64,000 bases of DNA from Hirsutella rhossiliensis (GCF_020360975.1 NW_025408678.1:2294001-2358000), one strand, 5' to 3'. Shown: positions 46,750 to 60,450, counted from the first letter of the stretch. Translations and numbers: made by a program. Notes: generated by a model not told the origin, from the letters alone.

Positions 46750-49700
46750 AGAGCGGCGCTATAGACTAAAATATTAGATCTAATAAAGCTATCTTAGTTT
46801 ATATATACCTAGATATCTATCTTTAGAACTAAAGGCCTAGACTAACTATTAAATATATATATAGACTTTAGCGTAGCCCGCTTTATAACTAAGGAAGACT
46901 AGCTTAACTACTTTAATAATATAACCCTTAATATAACTTAATAGGTCTTACTATTTAGTATAAGGAAAAGCTAAACTAAGGGTTAAGTAACCTTAACTAT
47001 TAATATCCTAGGGAAATAAAGAACGGGATTTAAGGTTAAGTAATTTACTATCGGCGCCTAGGTAGTCTAGACCCTATCTATAGGATTATTACTTAAATAA
47101 GATTTCTTTATACTAAATAAAGTTAATATCTTAAACTCTAAGGGAATAATATTTATTAGCTTATATAGTAACCTAATAGTTATAGCTTACTTAACTTAAT
47201 AAGGCTACGCGATCTATTATTAAGTTATATACTAAGCCGACGTCGACGTCCCTATATATAGGATAGAACGCCTATTAGTATAGATTAAGGACGTATTAAG
47301 GGATCGTAACTTAGTATTTTTTCTAAGAGACTTATTATTAGCCTATAACTTAATCTAAGGTATAACTCTAGTTATAGTAGTTAATACTACTACTCGCCGC
47401 GTCCGATTTAAGAAAGGATAGTACTTAGGTATACTAGTAGACCTTAGCGACGAAATATAGTTTTTATAGATCGACCTACCTAAGGAAACCCTAGCTAGGG
47501 TAACTCTAACTAAAAAGCTAGCTATATAAAAGACTATAGAATATAGCGAACTATACTTAGATACTAACCTATTAAAAGAAACCCTAGAAGAAGGGAGCCT
47601 TAAGTCTATTAAAGGGGAACTCCCTTTATAGATATATAAATAGACTCCGAACTATAAGATCGGGATTTTATAAGACTATAGCCTTTTAGAGATAACTATT
47701 CTAAAGAATATTAAAATCTATAATTAAGACCTTATATTTATAAAAAAGATCTAATATATAGTCGCTTCCTTCCTAACCCTATAAAAGGACTAGGGTACTA
47801 TTAAGGTCTACCTAAACTACTATATATATATTCCGCTAGTAGAAAATTAGTACTTATAAAAACTAGCTTTTAAAGCTTACTTACTTAGCTAAAAGGATAA
47901 GGCGCTAATCGACTAGACTTATAAGGACCTATATTAAAAGGGGTATATAGAATAAGCTATAAAGGTAACCCTATTTACTTACCTTATATTTATAGTCTAG
48001 AAAACTATATATAGTAACGAAAAGGGCTAAATAGTAATAAACCTATACGCTCTTAATAGTATAGCTATCTTAAACGCTTACCTAATACTACTTTAAGGAG
48101 ATATAATTTAAAAGCTATAAGGGAAACGCTTTATTTCCGCTATAGACGCTCGGTCCTTCTTTTATTAGTTCCTTATCTATAAAGAGTATCGGAAAAGGTT
48201 TATAGTAATTAGCTATAAAGGCTTAGAACGACTAATAGTAGCCTTAATAAGATATAAGAACTTACCTATATATATTTAACGATTTATAAACTAAATCCTC
48301 TAAGAATATATAGATTATTCCTTTAAGTATATTAACGATATCGTAATATACTTAGATATAAAAGACGACTACGTTTATTACCTTTAGGCTATCTTTTAAC
48401 TCTTCGTAAACTATAACCTAGCCTTAGCTAGATCGAAATTATTCTTAGGCTACCTATCTATAAAACTATTAAGATTTTAAGTTAATAGTATTAGCTTAAT
48501 AAATACTAAAGAACGAGTATAAGTATTACGAGATATAAAGTTTCTAAATACCCTATAAGTACTAAAAAAGTAGCTCGGCCTAGTTAACTAGCTATAGTAC
48601 TTAGTAGCTTACTTCTTTTAAAGGGTAAAGGCGCTCTAAGTTTAAAAAATAGTAATACTTAAGAAAGCGCGAGATAGTTAAGTACTACTTAAGGGATTAG
48701 TAAGGAATAAATATACCTTTAAGGTAATATATAAACCGTCTTTAGTAGAGGAATAAGCCTTCTAAGATATTATAAATGCTTTTATAAAACTAACGCGGCT
48801 ATACTATTTTAACCTATAATAGCTATTATTCCTATAAATCGACGCTAGCCGCGAGCTAGGCTTTATAGTAGTAGCCTTCTACCTAGTACTAAGGGTAGAC
48901 TAGAACCTAGGAAGAACCTTGCCTTAAATAAGTATCTAGCTAATTCTTTACCTTAGTAAACGCTTAACTAGTAAAGAGCCTAGATATTAACCTACTAAAC
49001 TTAAAGTTACCTATCTTTCTTAGGCTTATTAAAAGCTCTAGTTATATATTATCTTTACCTTACTATTAAAGGTCGTTATACTAACTAACTACGCCGCTAT
49101 AAGTATAATCCTAAAGTAAATATCGCTATTTACTACTAGTATAAAAATAAATAATTAGCTTATACTCGCTTTATAGTACCTTAGCTAGTTTCCCTTAAAG
49201 GTCTACTATATTCCTAGAACTATAAATATCCTTACTAATATACTATCTTAATTACTATTTATAATACCTAGGAAATATAAACCTAGGAAATTAGACTACG
49301 TTTAAGAAGATAAAGTACTAGTCGAATATATATATATAGTTATAGAATCCTTTATCTAACCTAACCTATACTAAAAGATCTAGGAAGTATATATAGAAGA
49401 ACCTAAGTAGGCTAGTATATTAAAGTAGCTTAGAAGCGATAAGTCTTAGGTTAGTCTCTTATTTATTTAGTAGAATAGGTTGCTTTACTTAGTTAAGTCT
49501 AAAGGTCGTTACTAGCTTTATATCCTTACTACTTACGCTAAGGAAATTATCGCTGATAATTATACGCGTAAATTCTACCTTAGATAGTAAAGGATATAAG
49601 AGGAATTATCTTTTATATTTACTATTACTAGCCTTAAGAAACTTATCGATAGCTTTATTAATAAGTATAACGCTTACTATAAGAACTAAACTAATTAGTT

Positions 49701-50860
49701 AAAGGCCCTTAGTAAGTTAGTTCCGATTACTTCCTTAGTCTTACCTTTCTATATAATTACTATAGATTTTATAATAAGGCTCTTAGACGTCCTTATAAAC
49801 CGAACTCTATAGATACTACTTATTAAGGTCTATTATAATATACTATTAATAGTAACCGATAAATTCTTAAAAATAAGGCTTTTTATCTTAAGCTATAATT
49901 AGTTTACTATAAAAGACTAAGCTAAGGCACTATTTACTAAGTTAATATACTATAACTAAGGGATTACTACTTAGATTATTTCTAACTAAGACCTTAAATT
50001 CCTTTTAGCGTTTTAAAAGGGACTATAAATAGTATATAAGTCTAAGTTACTAGTATTTATAGCTTAGTATCCTTAGACTAATAGCTTATTAGAATAACGT
50101 AATTAATTAGTTAAAACTATACTTTAGTTTTTTATAACTAACTTCTTATCCTATCGATAGGTTAACGCGTTACTATTATTTTAATTTACCTTTAATAACT
50201 CTTACTCCTTAGTAATTAGTATATCTCTAAGTAAGCTATTAACTAGGATATAGATAGATAATAGTAGGCGATACCTTAAGGAAAGCCCCTTATAGATAGA
50301 TAGGGAGATACTCTAAGACTAAGCTAGGATCTCGATCGCTCTAGCCTAGGTAGGAATAAAAAAGTAGTATAACGTAAAGTACTAAGCGTTAGAGTTTAAG
50401 CCTAGGGATTAAGTATAGCTCTAGCTAGGGAAAGGATATAGCGTAGCTAATAGATAGGTAGCGAAGTTAAAGGAACGCTATATAGGACCGTTTAAAGTCC
50501 TTAAACGGATTAGCTATCTAGCCTACTACCTTAACCTAGCTAGATCCTTAAATATTTATAACGTTATTTCTATTATATAGCTATAGCTAGCTAAACGACT
50601 AGACGCCTAACCTAGCCTAGAACTTAATACTAACTACTAGGAAGTTAAAAGAATCCTTAACTTTAAAACTTATAAATATAGCTAAGGGACCGCTTATATA
50701 AAATACCTTATTAGCTAGAAAGGCTAGCTAAGTAGCTATAATTCCTAGGTAGCCGCTAAGGATATTATCGCTAAAGACCTTATCGAAGAATTTAACGTAT
50801 AGTAAGGAGTATTATAAGGTTATATTACCTATACTTAAAAGCTCTAAGCGCGCGCTATAT
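46750..50860 (+). pseudogene. pol of Gyp-C: PR, RT, RNase H, integrase (RIP-degraded)
   Basis: The RT reads RFISAIDARSFFY near 48,130-48,165, YKGLERLIVALIRY near 48,215, the active site YINDIVIY at 48,328-48,351 (YIDD mutated) and SKLFLGYLSIKLL near 48,435. RNase H occupies about 48.8-49.2 kb (FIVVAFYLVLRVD, LSKRLTSKEP). The integrase reads ITIDFIIRLLDV near 49,760, LLIVTDKFLKIRLF near 49,845-49,885 and IAYPTNSLLE-type sequence near 50,060. The tail at about 50.65-50.83 kb (YIKYLISWKGW-like, then AAKDIIAKDLIEEF) resembles a chromodomain. This lineage of fungal Gypsy is distinct from Gyp-A, B and D. Not functional. Confidence 0.92.
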
Positions 50861-51070
50861 AATAGTATAAGCCGCTATAGCTAAGGGAGAAATAATAGTA
50901 TATAGTACGCGCTATTACTATTTATTCTCTTAGAAGTCTAAGGATAGGTTAACTAGCTAATAAGTATTAATAAGCCGCCCGCGGTAAATAGTAATCTAAT
51001 ACTATATTTTAATACTTATATTTATTTTTATTTTAGGAACTTAATTTCCTTATCCTTTTACGCTCCCCTT

Positions 51071-52921
51071 TTTATACTAAACCGCGCCCCTCTTATACTT
51101 ATATTTAAGGTTCCTACTATCTAAGGCTATAAGTATTATAGTAAGGACTTAGTATTTCGCTAGTATTTCTTTAACTAAATCTACCGCTAACTACTACGCC
51201 TAAGCTTTAAGGGATTCTAATAAGTAGTTTAATTATATAGGAATAAGGTAGAGCTTCTTTAAAACCTTAAGTTTAATATAGCTACTTTTACTAAGTAGAA
51301 ATAAGATATTTATAGTATATATACTAACTACCGCGACCTCTTTACTAAAGAAGGATATAATCTTAATATAGCCCTAATAGAAAACGGTATATATAACGCC
51401 CCTTTATTTCTTCCTTTATTTAAAGCCTATAACCTATATAACTATAACTAGCTATACTTCTTTATACTTTATAGCGCCGCTACCTATCGTAATACTACTA
51501 TAACTCCTATAACTACCTAAACTAATAGGAATATAACGTTAACTATCTAACTATAGTAAGTTAGCGCTTCTTATTACTACGATCTTAATACTCCTTTATA
51601 TATTTACTTCGATAATTATACCCTATCGCTATTAAGCTTTAGTAATTTATTTAGCGACTTACTATTATTAGTTTTAGGTATTATAGGAAAAACCCTTAGT
51701 ACCCCCTATAACGCCTATAGGTAGTTCGCCCTATCTTTTAATAAGGATAAGCTTCTCCCTTTATCGCTATATAACCTAGATAGGGCTATCTTCCTTAATA
51801 AAACTAAGATAATAACTAGCGCCCTTAAAACCGCGTAGATCGCTATTATCTTAGCTAACGTCGTTAATAAGCTCCTATCTAGATAGGTTGCCTTTATAAA
51901 CGCTAAGATACTTAAGATTATTATTACTATTACTAGCGTAAAGTACCTCCTTACCTATCTAAAGATATTTAAGGCCGCCGCTATAAAGGAGCGTAAGGCT
52001 ATTAGTATACTAAGAACCTATAAGTTTAAGGAGAGCCTTAAGCGTACCTTAGCTAAACTTAAAGGATCTAGTATAGTAGACCTTACCTTTAACGAGCTAT
52101 TAAGGAACCTATTTACTAAACGCTTACTTACCGCTACTATAGCTCCGCCCTTTACTTTCTTTAAACGGGCTAACCTATTTACTAAGAAATAAGCCCTAAT
52201 ACTAATCTAATAAAAGCTTAACCTCTTCTAAGTTCTAAGCTATAGAAAACCTAGACTATTCCTTATTATACCTTTTATAGTATACTATAATAACCTAGCT
52301 AATATAAATAGCTATATAAGTATTATTTACTTTAGGCTAAAAGCGCTAGTTTATAGAGCCTTAAACGCGGCCGTAATTTAAGTAAATCTATTCGCTGCTA
52401 TTTATAAGGAGGCCGACGCTAACCTCTTACTTAGCTAGTACGCCGCCCTCGTTAAAGTGCCCGCTAGCTTTATTTATTAGTTCGCTTTCGCCGCCTACCT
52501 CTTAGATAACTCGCTTAAGCTCGCCGCGGTATACTAAAGAGCGGCCTATAGCCCCCTTTATATACTAGTAGCGGCCCGCCCTTATACGGCTAATATAATA
52601 GCTTACTTTAACTTATTAAACTAAAAGTTTACCGATATATACTTAGGTAGGTTCTAGAACCTAGGCCTAACTATATAGGTATTAGTAGTAGTAATCTATA
52701 ACTAAGTTCTAGCCTCTTATAATAGACTAGCTATAATACTCTTAATAGAACCGGCCTTAAATAACGCTTATAGCGTGCCTATTTATAGAGCCTCTAATAT
52801 ATAGGATACCCTAGACGACGTACTAGTAGGCCCTAAGGATCTAATAAAGGAAGAAGCTAAGGAGGAGATTCCCCGCCTTACCTTTACCCCTATAGCGTAA
52901 GACGGTCGGTTACTAGTTTAG
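51071..52921 (+). pseudogene. Extra 617-codon frame after pol in Gyp-C (unknown function)
   Basis: A single plus-strand frame runs 1851 bp without any frameshift, interrupted only by TAA/TAG of Gln/Trp type. It reads FILNRAPLILIFKVPT at its start, YNLNIALIENGIYNAPLFLP near 51,360-51,415, SFNKDKLLPLSLYNLDRAIF near 51,735-51,795, KYLLTYLKIFKAAAIKERKA near 51,940-52,000, VDLTFNELLRNLFTKRLL near 52,080-52,130, and DVLVGPKDLIKEEAKEEIPR near 52,820-52,880. It l lies between pol and the 3' LTR in sense orientation. Some LTR elements carry an additional ORF or env-like gene here, but no signal peptide, transmembrane segment or known domain is evident. The true start and end are unknown. Confidence 0.65.
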
Positions 52922-52954
52922 CCTTATTATATCCTTAGTCTTATTTATTTTTTT

Positions 52955-53130
52955 CTACTAGCTTAGCTATAGAGCGCCCTTAGTTATAATTAGTTTTTCC
53001 TAGCTTAGCTATACTATGCCCTTAGCCCTACTTATTTATTACCTTAGCTTAGCTACTTAGCGCCCTTAGTTTTAGTAGTATTTTACTTTTAGATTAGCTA
53101 CCTTACGCCCTTAGTATTAGTTATACTAGG
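52955..53130 (+). repeat. Minisatellite, about 4 units of 43-45 bp, before the 3' LTR of Gyp-C
   Basis: Units begin AGCTTAGCTA and contain CGCCCTTAG or TGCCCTTAG, separated by T-rich spacers. Units have diverged by more than RIP alone, so they are old. Confidence 0.75.
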
Positions 53131-53656
53131 TTACGTCCTAGATAAAATATAAGTTATTCTTTATACTAACCTTAGAAATCTATATAACTTTACTACGATT
53201 CCCTATTAGCGCGACTCTTACTTAAATACTATAAGAGACTAATAAGGACGTTAGTTAATTCTTTCGCCTTAGGTATTTATTATAAGATACCCTATAATCG
53301 ATAATCTAAGTACTTATAACGATATTAGCTTCCTTTAAGGAAGTTACCCTTAACTCCTTAAGGCTCCTTATAAAAGAAGGAACTTAGAAGCTACTAAGTA
53401 AACTCTAGGAAATTACCTAGAAATCCTAGAAATAATAACTAAGCGGATTATATAGATATTTTATAGAGATTTCCCTTAAGGATATATTATATAGGGAATA
53501 TACTATGATTTCCTAAGTAATAATAGCTCCTTAAGGATTATATTAATATTTCCTTAATAAGTTACTATAAGAATATAATAGGGAAATTATAAAGAAATAG
53601 CTATACTTACCTAAGGAAAATACTAGGAAATACCGTTAATACGCTATACTACTATC

Positions 53657-54193
53657 TATTAAGGGCTAGCGTATACTTAGTATAGTAGTATAGGGCCGAA
53701 TAATTATTTATCTAAAGCTAAGGAGAAAGGAGGAAAACTCTATCTTAGTCGCGATAGTTATCTATCTTCTTTAGTCCCTAGCTCGTCCTATTACTTAATA
53801 ATTTATAAAATAACTACTTATAATATATCTACCCTAAATTAAAATATTCCTTATTTATATTATAGATAGGATATTTTAAGTCTTATTAGCTTAATAGTAA
53901 AGTATAATACTTTTAATATTACGATCTTAGTTTAATTCTAAGATAAGGCTAGCGTTCCTTATACTAGTAAAGTATAGCTAGGAATACTACTTTACTTTAG
54001 TACTTATTCCCTAGTATTTATATTACGAAGTAAGGCTACGCTATTAATAATAAATAGTCTATTAATTATATATTTAAGTGCTATTTAGCCTAAGTTTAGG
54101 TCGAGCTTTACTTATATATAGGTCTACTTTAGCCCGACTTCGGTATAGTCGCTATAATATAACCTTAGCCTTCTACGGGCGTAGCCTATAATA
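53657..54193 (-). repeat. 3' LTR of Gyp-D, containing a MITE-like insertion
   Basis: Matches 60544-60800 on both sides of the insertion at 53,791-54,070. Starts TATTAAGGGCTAGCG and ends CCTATAATA. Confidence 0.93.
53791..54068. mobile_element. MITE-like insertion, 278 bp, in the 3' LTR of Gyp-D
   Basis: It is missing from the other Gyp-D LTR; the two LTRs differ in length by exactly 280 bp. It is flanked by TA (53789-53790 and 54069-54070; TAT is also possible). Ends are weakly inverted (TTACTTAATAATTTA against TAATTAATAGACTA on the other strand). AT-rich and non-coding. It fits a small non-autonomous DNA transposon with a TA/TAT target duplication. Confidence 0.68.
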
Positions 54194-55549
54194 CTACCCT
54201 TGCTCTCCCCCTCTTATCGGTAGTACTCCTATTCCTCTCCTACCGCCTTTCCGTTATCGCTATCCCTTTTTTCTCGGCGCGCGCGGTTGCTTCCTTCCGC
54301 CTTACGCTCGCCCTATCCCTTTATACCCCGCCCTTTTATACGCCCGTTCTACCCTCTCCTTCCCTCCTCTATATATATACCCCTATACCTTACTAACTAT
54401 ACGCGTGCCCCGCCGCGTATAAATACCCCTTTTTTATCCCCTCTCCCTCTTCTTTTTTTTTTCCTTCTTTAAGCTTTACTCCCTCCGCGCGCGCGCCCCT
54501 ACTTTACCTAACTTCTATCGCCGCGCCGCGCTATATTATAACTACTATAGGCCCTCGTATGCCCGCCGGCTTCTCTACTCCGCGTAGCGGTACCTTACTT
54601 CCTAGCACGCTAGGCGACTATACTTTACCGCCTTTACGCTAGTTAACGCGTCTGCCTACGTCTCTTAGTAAGTATAGCGCGACCTATAGTACTACTATAC
54701 GGCGGCTACCTTATCTCGCTTATATAGGCCGAATAATATCGCTAAGCGTCGAGACGTAGTATAGTGCCTACTAAAATTAAGCGTCGCCGCGTACTCGTAA
54801 CTACTTCGCTTATACCTATACTAGATTATACTACCTTCCTATCTATTACTCTCCCTTAACTTTATTTAATAGGACGCTAATACGATAGTAGTATATTAGG
54901 GATATAATCGCTACTACTAACGCCCTCTAGGACTATATATCTTAAAGGACGTTCGATAACTACTAAAGCGACCTTTATATATATACTCTATTCCCCCTTT
55001 AACCTTATCCTACTATTTATTTCTAACTATTATTTTAGTATACTAAGCTTACCCGCGCCGCTATATCTACGCGCTAGGCCTAAACGTACCTTAATATCTT
55101 AGAGTAATTAAGCGGTAGTTAAGGGGCGTCTATAGTTAGTTAAAATTAAGTCGGTATCCTTAGTATATCCTACTATATCTATATCTTATCTTATTATATC
55201 TTACCCTTATCCTTATCCTTATTTATCCTTTATCGCTATCCGTCCTATATCTATCCCCTATCTATCCTCTATTATTTCCCTTTAGTACTATAGTTCTTCT
55301 TTATCCTTTCCTTATTCTTTAACGAGCGTTTCTTATCTCCTACCTCCTTTTCTTTTTCCCCTTTTTATTCTTTATTTCCCCTTCCTTATCCTCCGCCCTC
55401 CTCTTTATCCCTTTTTCTTACCCCTCCTTTATTATTCTCCCTTACGTTTCCTTACTATCTCTCGAATCCCTTTAGGGCTTACGTTTCTTAGAAGTTATCT
55501 AGCGGGTACTATAATAGGTTTATATACCCTTACTATTTTACGAGTACCT
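54194..55549 (-). other. Post-pol region of Gyp-D, unassigned
   Basis: Strongly pyrimidine-rich on the plus strand (purine-rich on the minus strand), with CCTTATCC-type near-repeats at 55,190-55,260. GC-rich at 54,240-54,620. It may hold the C-terminus of pol and the 3' untranslated part; no separate gene could be read. Short plus-strand open stretches here are not supported. Confidence 0.5.
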
Positions 55550-58500
55550 ATTACTATCTGCCCCTCCCCTTTTACTTCTACCGCGCTTACTAAATCTCTT
55601 CGACGATATATTTAGGCTTATTATCCTCCTTAATTACTAATAGCGGTTAGTAGTCGTTAACTACCTATCTAGGTAATAGGTTCTCTACCGCTTAGTAAAG
55701 GAATTCTATATAGAGCCTTTTATATACCCTCCCTAGTATATTAAGCTCTACTATATATAGGCTTACTACCTTTATTATAGTATACTTTTAGTATAGCTAG
55801 TCGAGCTTCTTATATAGCCGGTTAGTTATATATTTAGCTATATCTACCTATACCTTATCGCCTACCTTAAACCTCTCTACTAAGGCTCTCCTTTAGTTCG
55901 CCGTTTCTTCTTATCTTACCTACGCCGCGATAATAGCGGTTTATAGGAAGTCGGTTATCTCTTTTATCCTTTAAGCGAGCTCCCTCGCCCCCCTTACTTT
56001 TAGCGCTAGCGGCCCCTCCTCCCTCGCTATTTAAACCGGCTCGATATTATATCTATACGTCGTAAAGAACGGGCTTATACCTATTATTAACGCTACGCGG
56101 TTATTTAGTATGGCTTATACGTATAGTAGCTATGCTCCTTAGTCGTCCTAGCTATAGTAGATATATGCCTAAAGGTACGCTTATACTTCTTAGTTCGCGC
56201 GCTCGGTCGACCTATCCGTCTATAGGTAGTATACTAAACTTAACTTCCTCTATACTCTTATTTATCTATAGAACTCCCTCTAAAAGCTTCTTATTTAGTT
56301 TATCCCTTTATTTAATATAATCGACCTTAGTATCTTATAAAAGTAAAAGTAAGCTTAAAGGAATCTTATTATATATACTACTACCCCTATCGTTAGTATC
56401 GCTTTAAGTATTACTGCCTTTATTAGCCGGTCTATAATTACCTAAAGGTACCTCGCGCCTTTTATCTTAGTTAGCGGTAGTTTAACTATAAAGTCTATCG
56501 ATAAGTATATAAATAGTTAAGATAGCGGTAGTAGGGGCTTTAAGAGTCCCTTTCGGAGTTACCTCTATATATACCTCCTCTTATATAGTCTATAGTTCGC
56601 GATAAGCCGCCTTACCGTCGCCGACTAGCTAGGCTAGAAGAATTCTTAGGCTAGTATCGCTAGGGTCCCCTCTCTCCCTAGGTATCCTACCGCTATTAAG
56701 TTATATATCTATTAAGCTATCTATACTTAAAGTATATCTTATTCCTTACCCCCCTCTCCTTTATTATACTTTAGTTTTCCCTAGTACTTATAGCCTCTCT
56801 TAAAAGCGTAACTATCTCTTAACGTCGATTATATATTTACTTAGCTATACCTTTAGCTATTATTTCGGTATTAGCAATCTCTCCCCTTTATATACTACTT
56901 AAAATACCGCTTAGTATTCCTTATCTTTCCTTAGCGCCTTTATCTATTTCTTTTATAGCTCTTAGTTATTAAATACTAGTATAAGGTTAGCCTATTCCTA
57001 GGGTATATTTCGGCCTAAGTTTAGGTCGAGTTTTAGTTAGTTATCGCCCCTCTTCGCCTCCTCCTTAGGTCGTTTAACGGGCCCCCTCGCTCCGCCGATA
57101 TACGCTATCGCGCTTACCCCTCCTCTACCTACCTATAGCGCCGCTACTACCGCCCTATCTCGGGCTAAGCGTCCCGGTAAGTTAGCGTATCGGCCCTTAG
57201 CGGGGACTAAGCGGCCCCGTAGGTATATAGTCTCCGGAATTATCTAAACTACCCGCCCTATTTCCCTTTTATTTATTTCGCCTACTAGCCAATCTTACTC
57301 TTAGCGGGATAGCGTATCGGGCACCGCTACTAGCCTCCCTAGCTAAAACTTTAGTATAAAGTTATAGGATATAAGCTCTATCGCTTATTAGCTTTATCTC
57401 TTATTTAACTTCTTTTTTATTATAAAGTACCTTAGGTTATTATAGTCGGTTAGTACTATAAAGGTAGGTATATTCTAGAGTTCTACTCCTTAAAAGTCTA
57501 AGCACTATATAATTATAAGTATCTCCTTATCGTAGATTAAGTAGTTATACTCTACTAGGTTTAGTCTCTTTAAGAAGAATCCTACTAGGTATTATATACC
57601 GTCTAGCCCTATTTACGTTAGCGCCCCTCCTATCGCGTATCTAGAATAGTCCGCCTCTAGGTATATTTCTCTCTCTAAGTTATAGAGTTATAGTACTAGG
57701 GCGTTATAAAAGGCGTTCTAGATAAACTTAAACGCTACTTAGTACTTATTTATTTACTTAAAGATCGCGCCTTTCTTATAAAGGCCGTCTAAGTATACCG
57801 ATGCCTCTACGTAGAGTAGTATAAAAGCCTAGTAGTAGTTCGCAAAGCTAAGGAAGCTCTAGACTCCTCTTACGTTCTAGGGTACCTACTATATCTATAT
57901 TACCTAGATCTTCTCTAAGTTATATTAAACCTTACCCCCTACTTATATAATAAAGCCTAGGTACTTAACCTTATTTATTATAAAGTTATACTTCCTTAGG
58001 TTTAATATTAAGCCTGCTTTTTATAGCTTTTAAAGTACCCTTACTACCTTCTCTTAGTAGTCCTATAAAGACCCTAATAAGTAGATTAAGATATTATTTA
58101 TATACGCTATAACGAACTTATATAGGTACTCCCTTAGTACCTTTTTAATATATTATTAAAAGGTAGCCGGCGTCCCTATTAAGCTAAATAAGTATACCTA
58201 TTACTTAAATAATCTAAACCTTATTTAAAAGGCTATCTTAAACTTATAGCCCTTTATTATCTAGATCTTATAGAACGCCGCTATAACGTTAAGCTTTATA
58301 AACTACTTTACCTTTATAAGTATCTATAGTATCTCTATAATTAAGGGTAGCGCGTACCTATCCCTTTTTATAATTGCGTTTAGGGCCTAGTAGTTATAGT
58401 AAAATCGTAAGCGACCGTCTAACTTTTAGGTAAAGAGTACTAAGGCCGCGGCTAAGGAGCTACTTAGGCGGATTAGGTTTACCTCTATTAGCTCGCTTAG

Positions 58501-59350
58501 GGTCTTCCTTAGTACTAAGAGTTCCTCCCTTAATATATCGTAGAGGGGTTCCTATAGTAAGGGGGGCTCTACCCTATCTTTATCTAGTATTAAGTTAATC
58601 TTATAGTCTACCCCTAGCCTATATAGGGGCATCTCTAAAGCCTTTTTTAGTACGAAGAGGTCTAGGTATATATCTAGCGCTTACTTTAAGATATAGTTTA
58701 CTAGGTCTACCGCTATCTTTAGCTAGAGTGCTCTTTTTATATCCTTTATCGTAATCGCTTAGATATCGACTATCCTCTACCTTCCCTTATTATCCCTTAC
58801 TACCCTCTCCCTTTAATATTCCGCTATAAATACTACCGCGCTAATAATCTTTACCCCTTAGATCTATTTTACCCTTCTTACTACTTCCGATCCTTATAGG
58901 CTAATCTAGATCTTAGCCTTACTATACTAAATCCGATCCCCCGCTATATCGTATATTACTTAGTTCTTCTTTATCTATAGCCTTCCTAGGAATACGTCGT
59001 AGCTTAGCCTAGGGACTATATATATAAAGGTCTACTCTATATAGCCGTTAATATTTATCTTAAATACTACGATTCTTTTTATCTATAGGGCTAGAGTATC
59101 TTTTAAGAATAGCCTTAGTTATCTTCTCCTCTTATTAGTAAGAGGTATTTATAGCTTCTTTACTACCCTCTCGCTTACTATAATATAGTAATTATAGCTA
59201 GTATTTATAAGCGCGTTAAGTCCCTTCTTTCTATTAATACTTACCCTTAGCGTTACTAGGCTTAGCGTAAGATAGTCCCTTATTAACTTCTAAGCTTCTT
59301 ACTATTTCTCTTTTACCCTTAGCGCCTAACTTTACGCTAAGGTTCCCCTT
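55550..59350 (-). pseudogene. pol of Gyp-D: PR, RT, RNase H, integrase, chromodomain (RIP-degraded)
   Basis: The minus strand reads the RT active site YINNILIYLL at about 58,078-58,106 and SFLSFANYY at about 57,830-57,858. The integrase end near 56,050-56,110 reads TLNNRVALIIGISPFFTTY-like sequence and GYNIEP. Then comes a basic linker (RALVERFKVGDKV near 55,850-55,890) and a tail ending EDNKPKYIVEEI near 55,590, the beginning of a chromodomain. At least one frameshift lies within the RT. Non-functional. Confidence 0.9.
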
Positions 59351-60450
59351 TTTCCGAGTCGTTATTATCCTCGGCGTCCCTCTCTTCCTTTATTACGCCC
59401 GCCCTCTAAGGTTCCTATCTCCTCTTCTTATAATAGAGCGCGATATATCCTCTAACTCTATAGTTAAAGTACGTCTAGTTCTCTAGCTAGCTCTACCCCT
59501 CCCTTTATCTATTTAAGGCGTTAATACCGGTTATTAAGGTATCCTTATCTTTATCCTTCCTTTCTTAGGGGTATATATCTATTAGTCTTCTTTAGTTTAA
59601 GGGGGGTTATCTTATTTACTAGACCCTTTTTAGCTTAGCCGCTATTTACGCTACCCGATTAATATAGGCGGCGAAGCTTAATATAAGGAGGTCGACTATA
59701 GCTAACGCCTCGCGGAGCTAGATTCTTAGAGCCCCCTCTAGGAAGACGATCTAAACGTCGTATAGCTAGGACCCGCCCCCGGCCTTAAAGAGTCTCTACT
59801 TAAACTTTAGGAGGAACGCTATAAACGTCTAACTTTCCCCTTATTTTATTATCTAGATCGCTGCCGCCGCGTATAACTAGATATCTATATTAAGGTAGAT
59901 TAAGTCGAGGTACTTTAAGAATTCCTTTTAATTATAGCCCCTCTTCGCCCCTATTCTATAGTATATAGCGACCGTTTATTATAGCCTAGCGTCTAGGTAG
60001 TTATAGATAAGGTAGAAGATTTCCCTTAAGCTTAAGAAGAATTCTTTATCGATCTCGTACTTCTCTTATATATATTATACCTATAGGGTATAGTACCGTC
60101 GTTATCCGTCGAATTTTCCTAGGCTTAGGAGAGGTTTCCTATAGCTATTCTTCCTTACTACCTACCCCTTAGTCGTAGGCGTCGCTGCCCCCCCCGTCGC
60201 CCCTAAGGGCGGCATTAAACTACCTACTCCGCCCCTAGCCCCCTCTTATATACCTATCTATATCGGTTTATCTATCCTTTAATATATCCTCTTAATCTAG
60301 CCGATTAGTTCCTATATCTATAGTTAGCTTTATATTACTTAATGCCTTATCTCTACCTCTCTTACCTATAGTAAGAGTATCGCTTACTTTATCGTTAGCT
60401 AAGCGTCTAGCCCTCCCGTTACTACTCCCTACCGTCCTTAGGCCTATTCT
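59350..60450 (-). pseudogene. gag of Gyp-D (RIP-degraded)
   Basis: On the minus strand a CCHC knuckle reads TYFNYRVRGYIALYY at about 59,430-59,475, that is CFNC-x3-GH-x4-C with Cys and His changed to Tyr. Upstream there is a capsid-like helical region. Limits approximate. Confidence 0.78.

Noticed and set aside
54287..54472. 61-codon plus-strand ORF
   Set aside because: Pro/Leu/Phe-rich product of a pyrimidine-rich stretch in the minus-strand element Gyp-D; no coding support.
56132..56320. 62-codon plus-strand ORF
   Set aside because: Lies antisense to the readable integrase of Gyp-D, so it is a shadow.
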